The notes: generated from the letters alone by a model not told the origin. 19,264 bases of DNA from Penaeus vannamei (GCF_042767895.1 NC_091574.1:18038777-18058040), one strand, 5' to 3'. Shown: positions 1 through 11,513, counted from the first letter of the stretch. Made by a program: numbers and translations.

Positions 1-2000
1 TTGAACTTGAAAATACTGTTGGCCTTTATAGTACACAGACACGTTCGCTCTCAGTAAATTGTTTTTGCTAGAAGAGAAGATTGTTTGAGGTTATTAATAA
101 TTTCTTTTATATAAAATGGGTTTGCAATTTATAGTTTTTTATTTTTTTATTACTGATTTTGTGATATGATATGCTCAGATTTACTAGTATTATTAATACG
201 TATGAATATCGTTTCTTAAAGGAAAAACTAATCTAAAAGTCTTCGATAATAGGGAATGCGTGAAAACGTCTCTCTCTCTTCCTTCAGGCTATTTTAACCC
301 TTTTTTGTCTGACCTTGACCTTCTCTCAAATAATTTTCTCTCCCCTTTTAAACACTGACCATCTCCTACATCTCCAAGGTCAAATTTCTGTCCCTTTAAC
401 CAATTCAGAAAAAAAGTTAATGATAGCTTCGAGGGTTAGCGACCCTCGTAAAAAACTCTTTCATTGCTATTTACGAGCGGTGGGGATATGGTTAGCGTTT
501 CCTGCTAGAGTTATCAATGATCATTTTATTGCTGGTTTCTGATGCGTGCTAACATTTCTAATGAAAATTTAGTATTTAAGAGCATTTAAAACAGTTCTGT
601 TGTTTCTTAATATTAGGTTTTTATATTCGGATATCAAATCAATTTGTTTCATGTTCTTTCACAATAACACAGTTAACCAAATAACTAAACCTTGGATTTG
701 GTAGAAAATAAAGACTCTCTCGCGCTCTAGATACTGAATAAATCTTTTTCTAACCATAAAGACAAAAAGAAAAATGATTATACACCGCACCCCGTAGCTA
801 GGAGCCTTCCCTAATGGATTCGTACCTACAGTGTGACACAGTTCCCGAGGTCAACCATAACTTTCGTCTTCACGGTTTCTTTTTTTCCAATTTTAAACCA
901 CCGACCTTGACCTTGCAAAGCGAGGAGAAAGGAGGTTGGGTAGGAGGGAGGGGAGGAGGGGTAGGGGGAAGGGAAAGGAAGAAAGAGTGTGGGGGGAGGG
1001 GATGGCATAATCTGAGGTCACGTGGTTTAGAAAGCGAGTTAAGAGAGAGAGAAAAAGACAGAGAGTGCAAGTAGAAAACGGGTTTTATTTTTGCCTGGAA
1101 GTGTGGCATATTTTCTCACGTCTCGGGTCGTGTTCGATGAGTCAGGAAATGTTTTTTTCTTCTTATTCATGTGTTTCTCACTGTCGCTGTAACTAAAACT
1201 AAGAAAAATGAGAATGTATCAAAATGTTTATTCTAAGAGTGAGAAACAATTTAGAGACAAGGATAGATAAGTTGGTACATAACTAAGCAGGTGTGAATAT
1301 ATAGTGATAGAACCTGTATAAAATACACGGTCTTTTATATAGCATATACTTCTAAACAAATAATTCATCCTACATGAAACTCTACGAATCAAATGAAAAC
1401 TTTTCCTCTGTACTCACGCATCAAACAAAAAAAAAGACGAAAAAAACGAACTTGCCCGGTCACTTTCACATATGATCCTCCCCTCTACCCCCTCCCCACC
1501 CCCTCACCCCTTCCGCTACCTGGCTCTTTCTCTTTCTCTCTCTCTATCTCTCTCTCTGACCTCAAATATGTGACGAAGACCTTGAACGACGAAAGGTACG
1601 CGTGTCTGTACCCTCTGACCTTGTCCTTGAACTTAGCTCGTCTTGCTTGGTGTTGCTGGGTTCAAATACGTTTGGGAAAGGTCGGGGATGTGCAGGGGTC
1701 GTTGTTTAATGAATGAACGCTGGGTTTTGTTTTTGGTTGTTTGAGCTACGCGTCGTTTGATTGGTTTGTTTCTTTGTGTATATTTGTTTCTTTTGATATC
1801 TGGAAGATAGTTTAGTGTTATTAGTATTTCGAAGACGTATTGGTTCAAATAATTGTTTATTAGTGAGTACATACATGCACAAAAATATATCATAAACAAA
1901 ATCAAATTTATATCACATCGAACAAAAATAAACCTTGTTGCAAAATAGTAAATGATCACACATAAAATGCAAATAGCAAAATAAGAACTAAATTTAGCAA
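1..2000. other. AT-rich non-coding flank upstream of the gene
   Basis: I see no supportable gene here. Short open frames, such as those at 315-542 and 1633-2049 (minus strand), have no recognisable domain and no splice or start context. The stretch is AT-rich, broken by a purine-rich, G-rich tract on the plus strand at about 925-1070 and a C/T-rich tract at about 1475-1560. It may hold distal regulatory DNA for the gene starting at 2478, because nuclear-receptor half-sites are scattered through it. Confidence 0.6.
310..1621. promoter_or_regulatory. Cluster of nuclear-receptor half-sites (TGACCT/AGGTCA)
   Basis: Eight exact copies of the hexamer lie at 310-315, 316-321, 377-382, 848-853, 908-913, 1015-1020, 1557-1562 and 1616-1621. 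Fewer than one would be expected by chance on both strands of 1.6 kb at equal base frequencies. The pair at 310-321 reads on the minus strand as AAGGTCAAGGTCA and contains TCAAGGTCA, the extended monomer site known for FTZ-F1/ERR-type receptors. Most sites lie beside C/T-rich sequence, so a shared low-complexity ancestor could explain the excess. A link to the gene at 2478 is inferred from proximity only. Confidence 0.3.
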
Positions 2001-2010
2001 GTTCACCACT

Positions 2011-2106
2011 CGGGCGCCCGACGGAGGGTCCGCCGCGAGCATATCCCACAGCGGCGAGTCGAGCCGCTCGCTCTACAGCTCACGTTTTCTCGATTTTTTT
2101 TCAGAG
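2011..2106 (+). promoter_or_regulatory. CpG-dense patch, candidate promoter or untranslated first exon
   Basis: About a dozen CpG dinucleotides fall within 2011-2072, while the surrounding DNA is AT-rich. The patch opens with the perfect palindrome CGGGCGCCCG at 2011-2020. A donor-like AG|GTGAAG lies at 2105-2112. The coding exon downstream begins right after a strong acceptor at 2469, so a non-coding leader exon must lie upstream if that acceptor is used. An exon ending at 2106 with a 363-base intron would fit. There is no ATG in the patch. The alternative is the end of a dispersed repeat. No TATA box or initiator stands out. Confidence 0.3.
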
Positions 2107-2214
2107 GTGAAGCTTTTTCATTTAGATTTTATGACTTGTAGAATTATGTCGCTTTATTGTTTGTTTGTTCGTTTTTGATTGTATTTTAAGGTAATATGAC
2201 TTTTGGAATTATGT

Positions 2215-2250
2215 CCCATTTGATAAAAGGACTACCTTTTATCAAATGGG
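2215..2250. repeat. Perfect inverted repeat, 16-bp arms with 4-base loop
   Basis: The arm CCCATTTGATAAAAGG at 2215-2230 is followed by the loop ACTA and its exact reverse complement at 2235-2250. The symmetry stops abruptly on both sides. It lies between the CpG-dense patch and the first coding exon. A near-repeat of the sequence just before it (ATGACTT..., about 2195) occurs about 65 bases upstream (about 2130). It could be the core of a small fold-back element or a hairpin in the leader intron. It is too short for a typical animal microRNA precursor. Confidence 0.8.
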
Positions 2251-2338
2251 TGTTTTAGGAGACTACAACGGGGAAGTAAGTACTGACCCCTTTTTTCCGC
2301 GAAGAATTGTATGGATTTTTTTTACTTTAGTTTTTTTA

Positions 2339-2400
2339 GTTACTTACTTTACTTACTTTGGTCAGTTATTTACTTGAATTGCTTACTTTAATTACTTTCT
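2339..2400. repeat. Degenerate (TTAC)n/TTACTT repeats
   Basis: TTACTT and closely related words recur about ten times in this 60-base stretch, just before the polypyrimidine tract of the first coding exon. It is a short, imperfect microsatellite with no other visible role. Confidence 0.5.
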
Positions 2401-2477
2401 ATACTTCACATTATGTTATTACTTCACTTCCCCACATGTTCCCCTTCCTCATTCTCCCCTCTCCCGCAGCCACCAAC

Positions 2478-2785
2478 ATGTCTGACTCTCAAGAAGTAGG
2501 CGTCGTGCTGGCCTTCGACCTGCCCGTCAACCTGGCCAAGATCGGCACCGGATACCTCCAGGACAACCCGATCGCCGGCTTCCTCATCTCCCTGCTGGCG
2601 TTCTTCGTCCTCATGGCGGTGCTGGCGGTGCCCATCTCGGCGCTGTTCGGCATCGAGATCTTCCCCGGACTCCTGCCGCATGCTAGGTGGGTGTTTGGGG
2701 GGAGGGGGGGTGTTTGGGTGGGTTGGGGAGGGTTGGTGAAAGGGTGGGCTGTGGTTGGTGGTTTGGTTCGGGGTCAGTTGAGGTT

Positions 2786-2843
<58 letters not shown>

Positions 2844-3824
2844 CGCTTATTATGTAATCTGATGTCCTAAAATAAGTTTGAAATCACATAGCATATTTTG
2901 ACATACCAAAGCCCCTTATAAACACCCTTTTTCCTCGACCATTCTAACCAAGAGTAAACTACGAGTAAACACCTAAACTTTGACAATAACGAAACCAACC
3001 CCCACCACAGGTCCTTGGGTGGCGACCTGAACTTATCCACGATGCTGAACAACTTAATGGGATCCCAAGTGGTGACGGACTTCTTGGAGGAACCTCTTGA
3101 AGACTTCGTTGACCGGATACTAGGCAACCGACAGGCCCGAGCTATAGACACCGTTGGCACTTTCGTCGGGCGCGCTGCCAGTGCCATGGCTCCCTTGGTG
3201 TCGGTCTTGGACTATGACAATGCCTTCGTCGCTGTGCAGGTAAGTGTTGCTAATTCTGATAAAGGATGATTCGCTTATTAGTTGGTATAGTTATGATAAC
3301 CGAAATCGTCTGTAATTTCTCTGTAGGATAATAACGGATCATATAAATAGCTACAATGCATGGGTGTGTTTTGTATATATAGATATATGATAATGATTTT
3401 GATAGGTGCTCTTGTAATTATGCTATACAGTGTTATGGTAAGAAGGAATTCGGTAATACTTTGTACAAGAGAAAATGGATCGGGGATTTATATATAACTC
3501 CCAGGCATGCGTTGATTAAAAAAAACAATTCCCAAATAACATATACTTTGAAGAAACTTTATTTGAAAGTCCACAGCGCAAGAAACGCTCATACAACAAA
3601 CGTTAGGAGACATAATCTAGGCCCAATTACCTTGTACTAGGCACAGACACCAATCAGACGCCCCTTTTCCCCTTCTAGGTGCCAGGAGACGAGTGCCGCC
3701 AGCGCCTCATGTGCCACGTCCACACCCAGGTGTCACGTCTTCCTCCTCTCCTTCAGGAAGCCTACGGATGGGTCGGGTACGTTTTGCCCCTTTATTGTCG
3801 TTGTTGTTATTCTCCTTATTATTA

Positions 3825-3921
<97 letters not shown>

Positions 3922-4409
3922 TATCATCATCATCATCATTATTATTACCATTATTTTTATCATTATTACTATTGGTATTATCATGATTGTCATCATCTTT
4001 ATTATTATCATTGTTGTTCTTATTTTTTCATCATTTTTATTAATATCATCACTATTGTTATTACTACTATTATCACTGATTCTAGATTTCTCGTACTGAT
4101 TATCTGAATGACGTTGAGACCCAACCCGAGTTTGATATAACTTTAATCCGCCCACTTTCGCCGTCATGCTCTCACCTTACGAGTCATCACTCATAACAGC
4201 TGTCACGCAATATACCTTCTAATCCCCCTTTTTCCCTCCCTTCCCTCAGGCCACACATGCAGCACCAGCAGCGGTATTCCAGCGCCATCCTCACGGGCTT
4301 GTCAGGAGGTGACTGCCAGCGGGCGTTCCCTGACTGTCCTTATAACGTGATACAGATGGCGTCGTTCGTGCCCTTCCTCAAGAACAAGAACGTGAAGAAC
4401 GAGCTGTAG
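2478..4409 (+). CDS. Four-exon gene: membrane-anchored four-cysteine protein, DM4/12-like (tentative)
   Basis: The exons 2478-2686, 3011-3239, 3679-3776 and 4250-4409 join in frame into 231 codons plus TAG. All three introns (324, 439 and 473 bases) are GT-AG with pyrimidine-rich acceptors; the phases are 2, 0 and 2. The start ATG sits in CCAACATG, 8 bases after an acceptor-like CTCTCCCGCAG ending at 2469. An in-frame ATG at 2436 would add 14 residues, but it lies inside that polypyrimidine tract. Residues about 32-56 are strongly hydrophobic and look like a signal anchor; no cleavable signal peptide is evident. Residues 71-146 look helical and amphipathic. The only cysteines are C152-x5-C158 in exon 3 and G199-D200-C201-x6-C208-P in exon 4, after Y188..A191...G195. 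I recall that spacing and the GDC...P.CP ending from the DM4/12 family of arthropod proteins, whose function is unknown. The likely site is a membrane, with the cysteine region on the oxidising side (inferred). The exons are markedly more GC-rich than the introns. The gene model is firm; the family assignment is moderate. Confidence 0.85.
2787..2842. repeat. (GT)n microsatellite in intron 1
   Basis: 28 uninterrupted GT dinucleotides lie in the first coding intron, after a G/T-rich stretch at 2690-2786. This is intronic, so the long open frame running from exon 1 through it is not real coding sequence. Confidence 0.95.
3816..4073. repeat. (TTA)n microsatellite with degenerate flank in intron 3
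   Basis: The core at about 3827-3917 is almost pure TTA/TAT. Degenerate ATT, ATC and CAT triplets continue to about 4073. The whole lies inside the intron between exons 3 and 4 and makes up more than half of it. The tyrosine-, leucine- or isoleucine-rich open frames across it are artefacts. Confidence 0.95.
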
Positions 4410-5215
4410 ACGGTGTTATAGAGGGGACTCGTTGGTGGGGATGAACGCTGAGTGATTGTGATATTGATTTCGTGGAGTTTGCGGCAAGACTGAACTCGTT
4501 CTTGGAGGTTATTGTGGCATCAAGTTCATTGAGTTTATTTCATAATATTTCGGTGAATTTCTTGCAACACTTGGCTCACTGAGTTCATTGTAATAGATGT
4601 TGAGAAAAAGTTATGAATGATAGGGAATCATAAGGCGAGGTGAGGGATTTAAGATTCGATCCCTTTCTGTCCTCAATCGAATTGTCTTTGTGATAGTATT
4701 CAATCTCATTCATGACTTTTTTTAAGCATTTATGAAATTTTCTTTGGAAGGTGATACAATGGAAGTAGGCAGCCACGATTTTGAATTGGATTCATCTGTT
4801 CAAATATTCCTTTTTTATAAATCATGATCAGCCAAGAAAAAAATAAGATTAAGCGGATAGATGTAAAACACAACGGGCGTAGGTAATGTCAAAAAATCAT
4901 ATATACTGTTTCAGATTTTTTTTTCTCTTGCTCTGAACTAGCACAAAACACGTTAAAACTCCCTTTGTTTTGTGGTATGACTCCAAGCCAGTGAAGGCTG
5001 AAGATATATTGTAACTGTTTTTTTTATTATTATTATTATTATTATTAACGTTTTTGTTGTTCTCTTGTGATGTCACTTAATTCCCGATTGTGTTTGGTGT
5101 CTGTTCTTTTTACAATGTTTAACATTAGTAATGCCCTCTTCTGTTAAGTTATTTATTACTATTTATTATTATATGTAATAAAGTTTACAATAAAATTAGT
5201 AAACTATAATTATGT
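4410..5215 (+). other. Probable 3' untranslated region
   Basis: This AT-rich, gene-free sequence runs from the stop codon to the polyadenylation signals. It contains a short (TTA)n run at about 5021-5047 and several T runs. The small minus-strand open frame at 4585-4776 has no support. The 3' end is inferred only from the AATAAA hexamers. Confidence 0.5.
5177..5194 (+). terminator. Two AATAAA polyadenylation signals
   Basis: Canonical AATAAA occurs at 5177-5182 and 5189-5194, about 770 bases after the stop codon, with T/GT-containing sequence downstream. They are the first strong candidates after the coding region. The DNA is AT-rich, so chance occurrence is possible. Confidence 0.5.
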
Positions 5216-5264
5216 GTTTAAATGCAAGTGACCTAATGTTATGTTCATCACTTGAAAAAAAAAC

Positions 5265-5740
5265 ATGAAATAATCCATATGTGATGATATACAGACTGAC
5301 TTACATACACATACGTAGACACTCGAATTCCTATAAATAGAATCTTAAACATGAAATCCACATGTATTGCTATACAGGCTGACTCATAAACATACACATA
5401 AATGGAATCTCAAACATGAAATCCACATGTACTGATATACAGGCTGACTCATAAACATACACATATATGGAATCTCAGACATGAAATCCACATGTACTGA
5501 TATACAGGCTGACTCATAAACATACACATATATGGAATCTCAGACATGAAATCCACATGTACTGATATACAGGCTGACTCATAAACATACACATATATGG
5601 AATCTCAGACATGAAATCCACATGTACTGATATACAGGCTGACTCATAAACATACACATAAATGGAACCTCAAACATGAAATCCACATGTACTGATATAC
5701 AGGCTGACTCATAAACATACACATATATGGAATATCAAAC
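5265..5740. repeat. 65-bp minisatellite, six regular copies plus a longer divergent one
   Basis: The word ATGAAATCCA starts at 5351, 5416, 5481, 5546, 5611 and 5676, exactly 65 bases apart. The last copy diverges at 5741. A degenerate 86-base copy at 5265-5350 precedes them. The copies differ at few sites, for example CAAAC versus CAGAC and ATATGG versus AAATGG. The two most alike are the central ones, as expected from local unequal exchange. The array starts about 70 bases after the polyadenylation signals of the gene. Confidence 0.9.
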
Positions 5741-6300
5741 TCCCACGTCAGCATGGAGAGTACTTCAGCATTCCTCCAATCTGTATATTAAATCTTACTC
5801 AATTGCTAAGAATAAACTATGCTTGTACTCAACTTTGCGTAATAGCAATAGTAACAGAGAAAGTTTCACATGCCGTAAAAAGATTCCATTTGAGATATTA
5901 CAGCATTTACCATGGAAGCAGCTATGACGTCAGAGCCTAGAGTGTAATGAGAAACATAATTGCATTAATCTATTTCACTTCTTTCGGTTTATTTTGACCG
6001 TTTTCTTTCTCTTTATTCATGTGTTAGTGTTTTAGTATTTGTTATATATGTGACTGACCGCTGGACTGAATTATTTTCTCATTTTTGTGTTTATTTTTAA
6101 AAAGTCAAAATGTACATGCTGTTGTTCTTAAATTGATGGTCATGAGGATGATGACGATAATGCTAATAATGAAGAGGATAATGATAATAACATAATAACA
6201 ATATAATAACAAACATGAAAATCCAGCCAAACATACAACTGAACCCAAAAGCGCATCCAAATAAGGCAAAGAAAAGAAAGTCCAGCTTCAAGACATCCCC
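5741..6300. other. AT-rich stretch without a supportable gene
   Basis: An open frame of 66 codons at 5727-5927 starts inside the minisatellite and has no recognisable domain. A degenerate ATG/ATA/ATGA triplet repeat occupies about 6135-6205. Nothing else stands out. Confidence 0.5.
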
Positions 6301-6317
6301 CGCAGAACACCCTGTGG

Positions 6318-6530
6318 GATGAGGGGGGGGGGGGGAGTTGAGGCATAACCAGGACACCGCCTCGGGCTATAACGGTACATGGGGCCCCTCCCTCTACCCT
6401 CGTCATGTGTGCCCCTCCCTTCCCTTTCTCCCCCTTCCCCTACCCCCTACCCCTTGCCTCACTTGCCCATTCTTCCTCTCTTCCTTTACGCATTTGCCTG
6501 CCATCCTTCTTTTTTGGGGGGAGGAGGGGG
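6318..6530. repeat. G13 run followed by C/T-rich tract
   Basis: An uninterrupted run of 13 G lies at 6323-6335. A C/T-rich stretch follows at about 6388-6510, ending in another G-rich segment around 6515-6530. Open frames here encode only proline/leucine/serine-rich low-complexity sequence. Confidence 0.8.
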
Positions 6531-6641
6531 ATTTTTTTTCCTGAACCAGCTCATTTTTCTTCGTGGAGCAGAAGTTTCCTCGGTAGTTATTTCGTCTTTG
6601 TGGTTTCTTAGGGTAAGGCGCTTCTTGGATGCAATCGTCCT

Positions 6642-8480
<1,839 letters not shown>

Positions 8481-8518
8481 CATATCTCACTCTCCTCGCA
8501 AGAAAACTCAAGAAAACC

Positions 8519-8935
8519 AAGACCCAAATAAAAATAAAGATCCAAAAAATAAAGAGAAATAAAGATAAAAAGATAAACGAAATAAAGATCCAAAAAAATA
8601 AAATAAGATAAAGAGAAATAAAGATAAAAAAGATAAAAAGAAATAAAGATCCAAAAATAAAATAAGATAAAGAGAAATAAAGATCCAAGAAATAAGATAA
8701 AGAGAAATAAAGATAAAAAAAATAAGATAAAGAGAAATAAAGATCCAAAAAATAAGAAAGAAATAAAGATAAAAAATAAGATGCAGAGGAATAAAGATTT
8801 AAAAAAATAAGATAAAGAGAAATAAAGATAAAAAAATAAGATAAAGAGAAATGAAAAAAAAATAAGATAAAGAGAAATAAAGATCCAAAAAATAAGACAA
8901 AGAGAAACAAAGATCCAAAAAACAGGATAAAGAAA
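8519..8935. repeat. A-rich minisatellite, unit about 30 bp
   Basis: The core AATAAGATAAAGAGAAATAA followed by AGAT and then CCAA or AAAA recurs roughly a dozen times. The clearest copies are exactly 30 bases apart near 8660-8720. The copies vary in length by small A-run indels. On the minus strand the array gives a phenylalanine/tyrosine/leucine-rich open frame (8236-9015), which also spans the (TA)n(TG)n microsatellite and is not a credible protein. Confidence 0.85.
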
Positions 8936-9090
8936 GCCAATCCGACGCCAACAAGGACAGGCGAATCTCCGGCGCCGAGCAAGACGGATGACGCAACGGC
9001 CGCCGGATCCGTCAAGAGTATGTCATGCTTCGAGAACTTTCTTCGTCGACTTTCCGGTTCCGGCTTTCGGGCTGGGCGGCTGCGGAATGC
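8936..9090. other. GC- and CpG-rich island of complex sequence
   Basis: About 150 bases of non-repetitive, CpG-rich sequence sit between the A-rich minisatellite and a T-rich triplet region. They are open in several frames (plus from 8988; minus in the 9015-8800 direction). I recognise no domain and no convincing exon borders. It may be an exon remnant, a regulatory patch or a piece of a dispersed element. Confidence 0.45.
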
Positions 9091-9370
9091 GTTTTTTTAT
9101 TATCATTTGTTTTTATTGTATTTGTTTTGATTGTTATTGTTTCGTCGTTATCAATATTGTCGTTTCTGTTGGCATTATCAATGGAAGTGTGTTTTTTGTT
9201 GTTGTTGTTACTATCAATATCATTATTGCTATTTCTTATTAATCCTCACTCCCATGATTGGCCATGGTATAATCGATATTACTATCATCATATCTACGTC
9301 ATTATCATCATCATAATTACCATTAAAATATACATCAATATCACCATCTTCGTCATTGGTCTCTAACTAT
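9091..9370. repeat. Degenerate TTG/TTA/TCA triplet-rich sequence
   Basis: T runs and triplets of the TTG, TTA, ATC and CAT type dominate. This looks like a decayed trinucleotide microsatellite similar to the one at 3816-4073. The isoleucine/valine-rich open frames over it are low-complexity artefacts. Confidence 0.6.
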
Positions 9371-10042
9371 AACCACTATAATTAAATTCCACTACTCTCC
9401 CGAGAGGAATTTCTTCGATATGCTGACCGAGAAAGAGTTAATTAATTGATGGAATCTTAATTTCTCTTTAATTGTAATTATCAAATTGTTTCCAATTCCG
9501 TGTGATACGGAGAATCTTGATAAGTGCAAAATAAAACCTGTTCTATACTACACACTGTCTGAAAAAAAAACAAGTATGCAAAATATATTTTTTTTCTTTT
9601 TCTTTTTTGTATGTAAAGTCTTGGAAGCTTTTAATGTTTTTCTTTACATTTGTAATAATAAAGGTAATTCAGTTTCGTGTAGAAGCATATAATATCTTTA
9701 TCATTACGACATTAGATAAAACAATAAGTTAAAGTATGACTTGGACCGCCTAAGCAGCGCAAAATCCATTCTCACAAATTATATAAAAAAGAAAGAAAAA
9801 AAAACACAAATGGTATAAAACAACAACAACAACAAAACATTAAACCCAATAAGGAAGAACAAAATGAAGCGATAGAACAACAAAAGTAGTAATAGAAGAA
9901 TGAAGAAAGAAAAATGACAACGAAGGATAAAACACTGGGATATAAAAAGATAAAAAGATATCCCATGCATTCGTCTCCGAGACCGTTAACTTACAAGCCA
10001 TATTTCTCGTTAAGTCGTTTACACGCAGAGTTCCAGCTTTTC
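9371..10042. other. AT-rich stretch without a supportable gene
   Basis: It contains a T/CTTTT run at about 9585-9608, A-rich DNA with CAA triplets at about 9785-9910, and otherwise ordinary sequence. I see no gene, RNA or transposon end. Confidence 0.5.
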
Positions 10043-10625
10043 TACCCACCCCCCACCCCCTCCCTCTATTCCTCTGCTTCTCCTACCCTCTCTTCTCCTC
10101 TCTCTCCACTCTCCTCTCTACACCCTCTCTCTCTACCTCCTCCCCTCCCCCTCTTTCTCCTATCTTTTCTCCCTCTTTTCTTCCCAGCCCCTCCCCCTCC
10201 CCTCCTCTCTCTCCCCTTTTCCTCTTCCTCCAGCCTCCTCTCTACTCCTTCTCTACCTCCTCCCCACCTCCTCTTTCTCCTTCTCTCTTTTTTTTCTTTT
10301 CTTACTTCCCAGCCCTCTCTCCCCTTCTCTCCATCTACATTTCTCCTCTTCTCTCCTGTTCCTCCATCCTCCTCTCTACTCCTTCTCTACCTCCTCCACT
10401 CTCATCTTTCTTCTTCTATCTTCTTTCCCTCCTTTCTTCCCAGACCCCCCCTCCCCTTCTCTTTCCATCTACATTTCTCCCCTCCTCTCCTCTTCCTCTA
10501 CCCTCCTCTCTACTCCCTCTCTACCTCCTTTCCAACCCCCTCTTTCTCCACTCCCTTCCCTCCTTCCCACCCAACCCCCTTTTTCCTACCCTCCCTCCCT
10601 CCCCCTTCCTTCCCGTCCCTCCCTC
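10043..10625. repeat. C/T-only tract, minisatellite of about 130-bp units
   Basis: The plus strand is almost purely pyrimidine for over 570 bases. The word TTCCCAG appears at about 10181, 10306 and 10437, and CTCTACCTCC recurs with similar spacing, so units of roughly 125-131 bases are repeated about four times with divergence. The proline/serine/leucine-rich open frame through it (from 9914) is a composition artefact. Confidence 0.85.
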
Positions 10626-10729
10626 CCACCTGCAGTTTTACAAGGCGTCGGGGAAGGCCGCGCTAGGACACACAAGGACACCGCCTGACCTACATATCGA
10701 GGGCGGTTTGACCTCTATACTCACACAAT

Positions 10730-11140
10730 GGGGAAGGGGGGGAGTTAATGGGGGGGAAGGAGGGAGAGTGAAGGAAGAGGGGGGGGGGGGCAGGGATTGG
10801 CTTGAGGTTTGCGGGGTGGAGGGTAGGGGGGAGGGAGGAGGGGGATGGATATAAAGGTAAAGTGGAAGGCGGGGGATGAAGTGGGGTGGTAGGGGGGATT
10901 AGGTAGGGGAGGGGGGAGGGAAGAAACGAAGGAGGGAGGAAGGGCAGACGGGGTAGGGGGAGGGAAGGGGCAAAGGGTACCTGATTATAATTTTGGTGTG
11001 TCAGGCATTGGGTTGGGAGGGAATTGGCGGTGCTGGGGGAGGGGAGTGGGTGGGAGGGCAGGGAGAGGGTCGGTCATGGGGTTTAGCGGGGGAGGGTAAT
11101 CCACAAGTACAGTCTGGGGGGGGGGGGGTCGAGGTGGTGG
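10730..11140. repeat. G-rich purine tract with quadruplex-type motifs
   Basis: The plus strand switches to purine-rich, G-rich sequence with G runs at 10730-10733, 10736-10742 and 10750-10756, further runs near 10781-10790, and a run of about 12 G near 11117-11128. Four runs with loops of 2, 7 and 5 bases at 10730-10764 fit the usual G-quadruplex pattern. The purine-rich stretch continues to about 10975, and G-rich sequence resumes near 11010-11140. Confidence 0.8.
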
Positions 11141-11202
11141 GCAGGTCGACTTGTACTGGCCTTAGGAGTTCAAGGAGGCGAAGAGAACGTGATATGAACA
11201 GC

Positions 11203-11211
11203 AGAGAGAGA

Positions 11212-11244
<33 letters not shown>

Positions 11245-11431
11245 TGTGAGTGAGTGAGAGAGAGAGAGAGATTGACAGAGAGAGAGAAAGAGAAAGAGAG
11301 AGAGAGAGAGAGAATGAGAGAGAAAGGGGGGGGTGGAGGGAGGGAGGGAGGGACAGAGAGAAAAAGAAAGAAAGAGAGAGAGAGATGGAGAGAAAGAAGG
11401 ATTGTGTGGAGGGAGAGGGAGAGAGATAAGA

Positions 11432-11510
<79 letters not shown>
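11203..11510. repeat. (GA)n microsatellite with interruptions
   Basis: Long GA runs are interrupted by GT, AAAG and GGGA segments. The final run at about 11420-11510 is nearly pure GA. Arginine/glutamate-rich plus frames and serine/leucine-rich minus frames are artefacts. Confidence 0.95.

Positions 11511-11513
<3 letters not shown>

Noticed and set aside
1633..2049. 138-codon minus-strand frame with hydrophobic stretches
   Set aside because: It has AT-rich composition and no domain or splice context, and it runs across the boundary between the CpG patch and AT-rich DNA.
2011..2072. tRNA gene or tRNA-derived SINE promoter suggested by GGCTCGACTCGCC on the minus strand
   Set aside because: The word only approximates a B box, and no A box or cloverleaf could be found at the proper distance.
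9914..10666. 250-codon proline/serine/leucine-rich frame
   Set aside because: It is a translation of a C/T-only tract. Such tracts rarely contain stop codons, so openness means nothing here.
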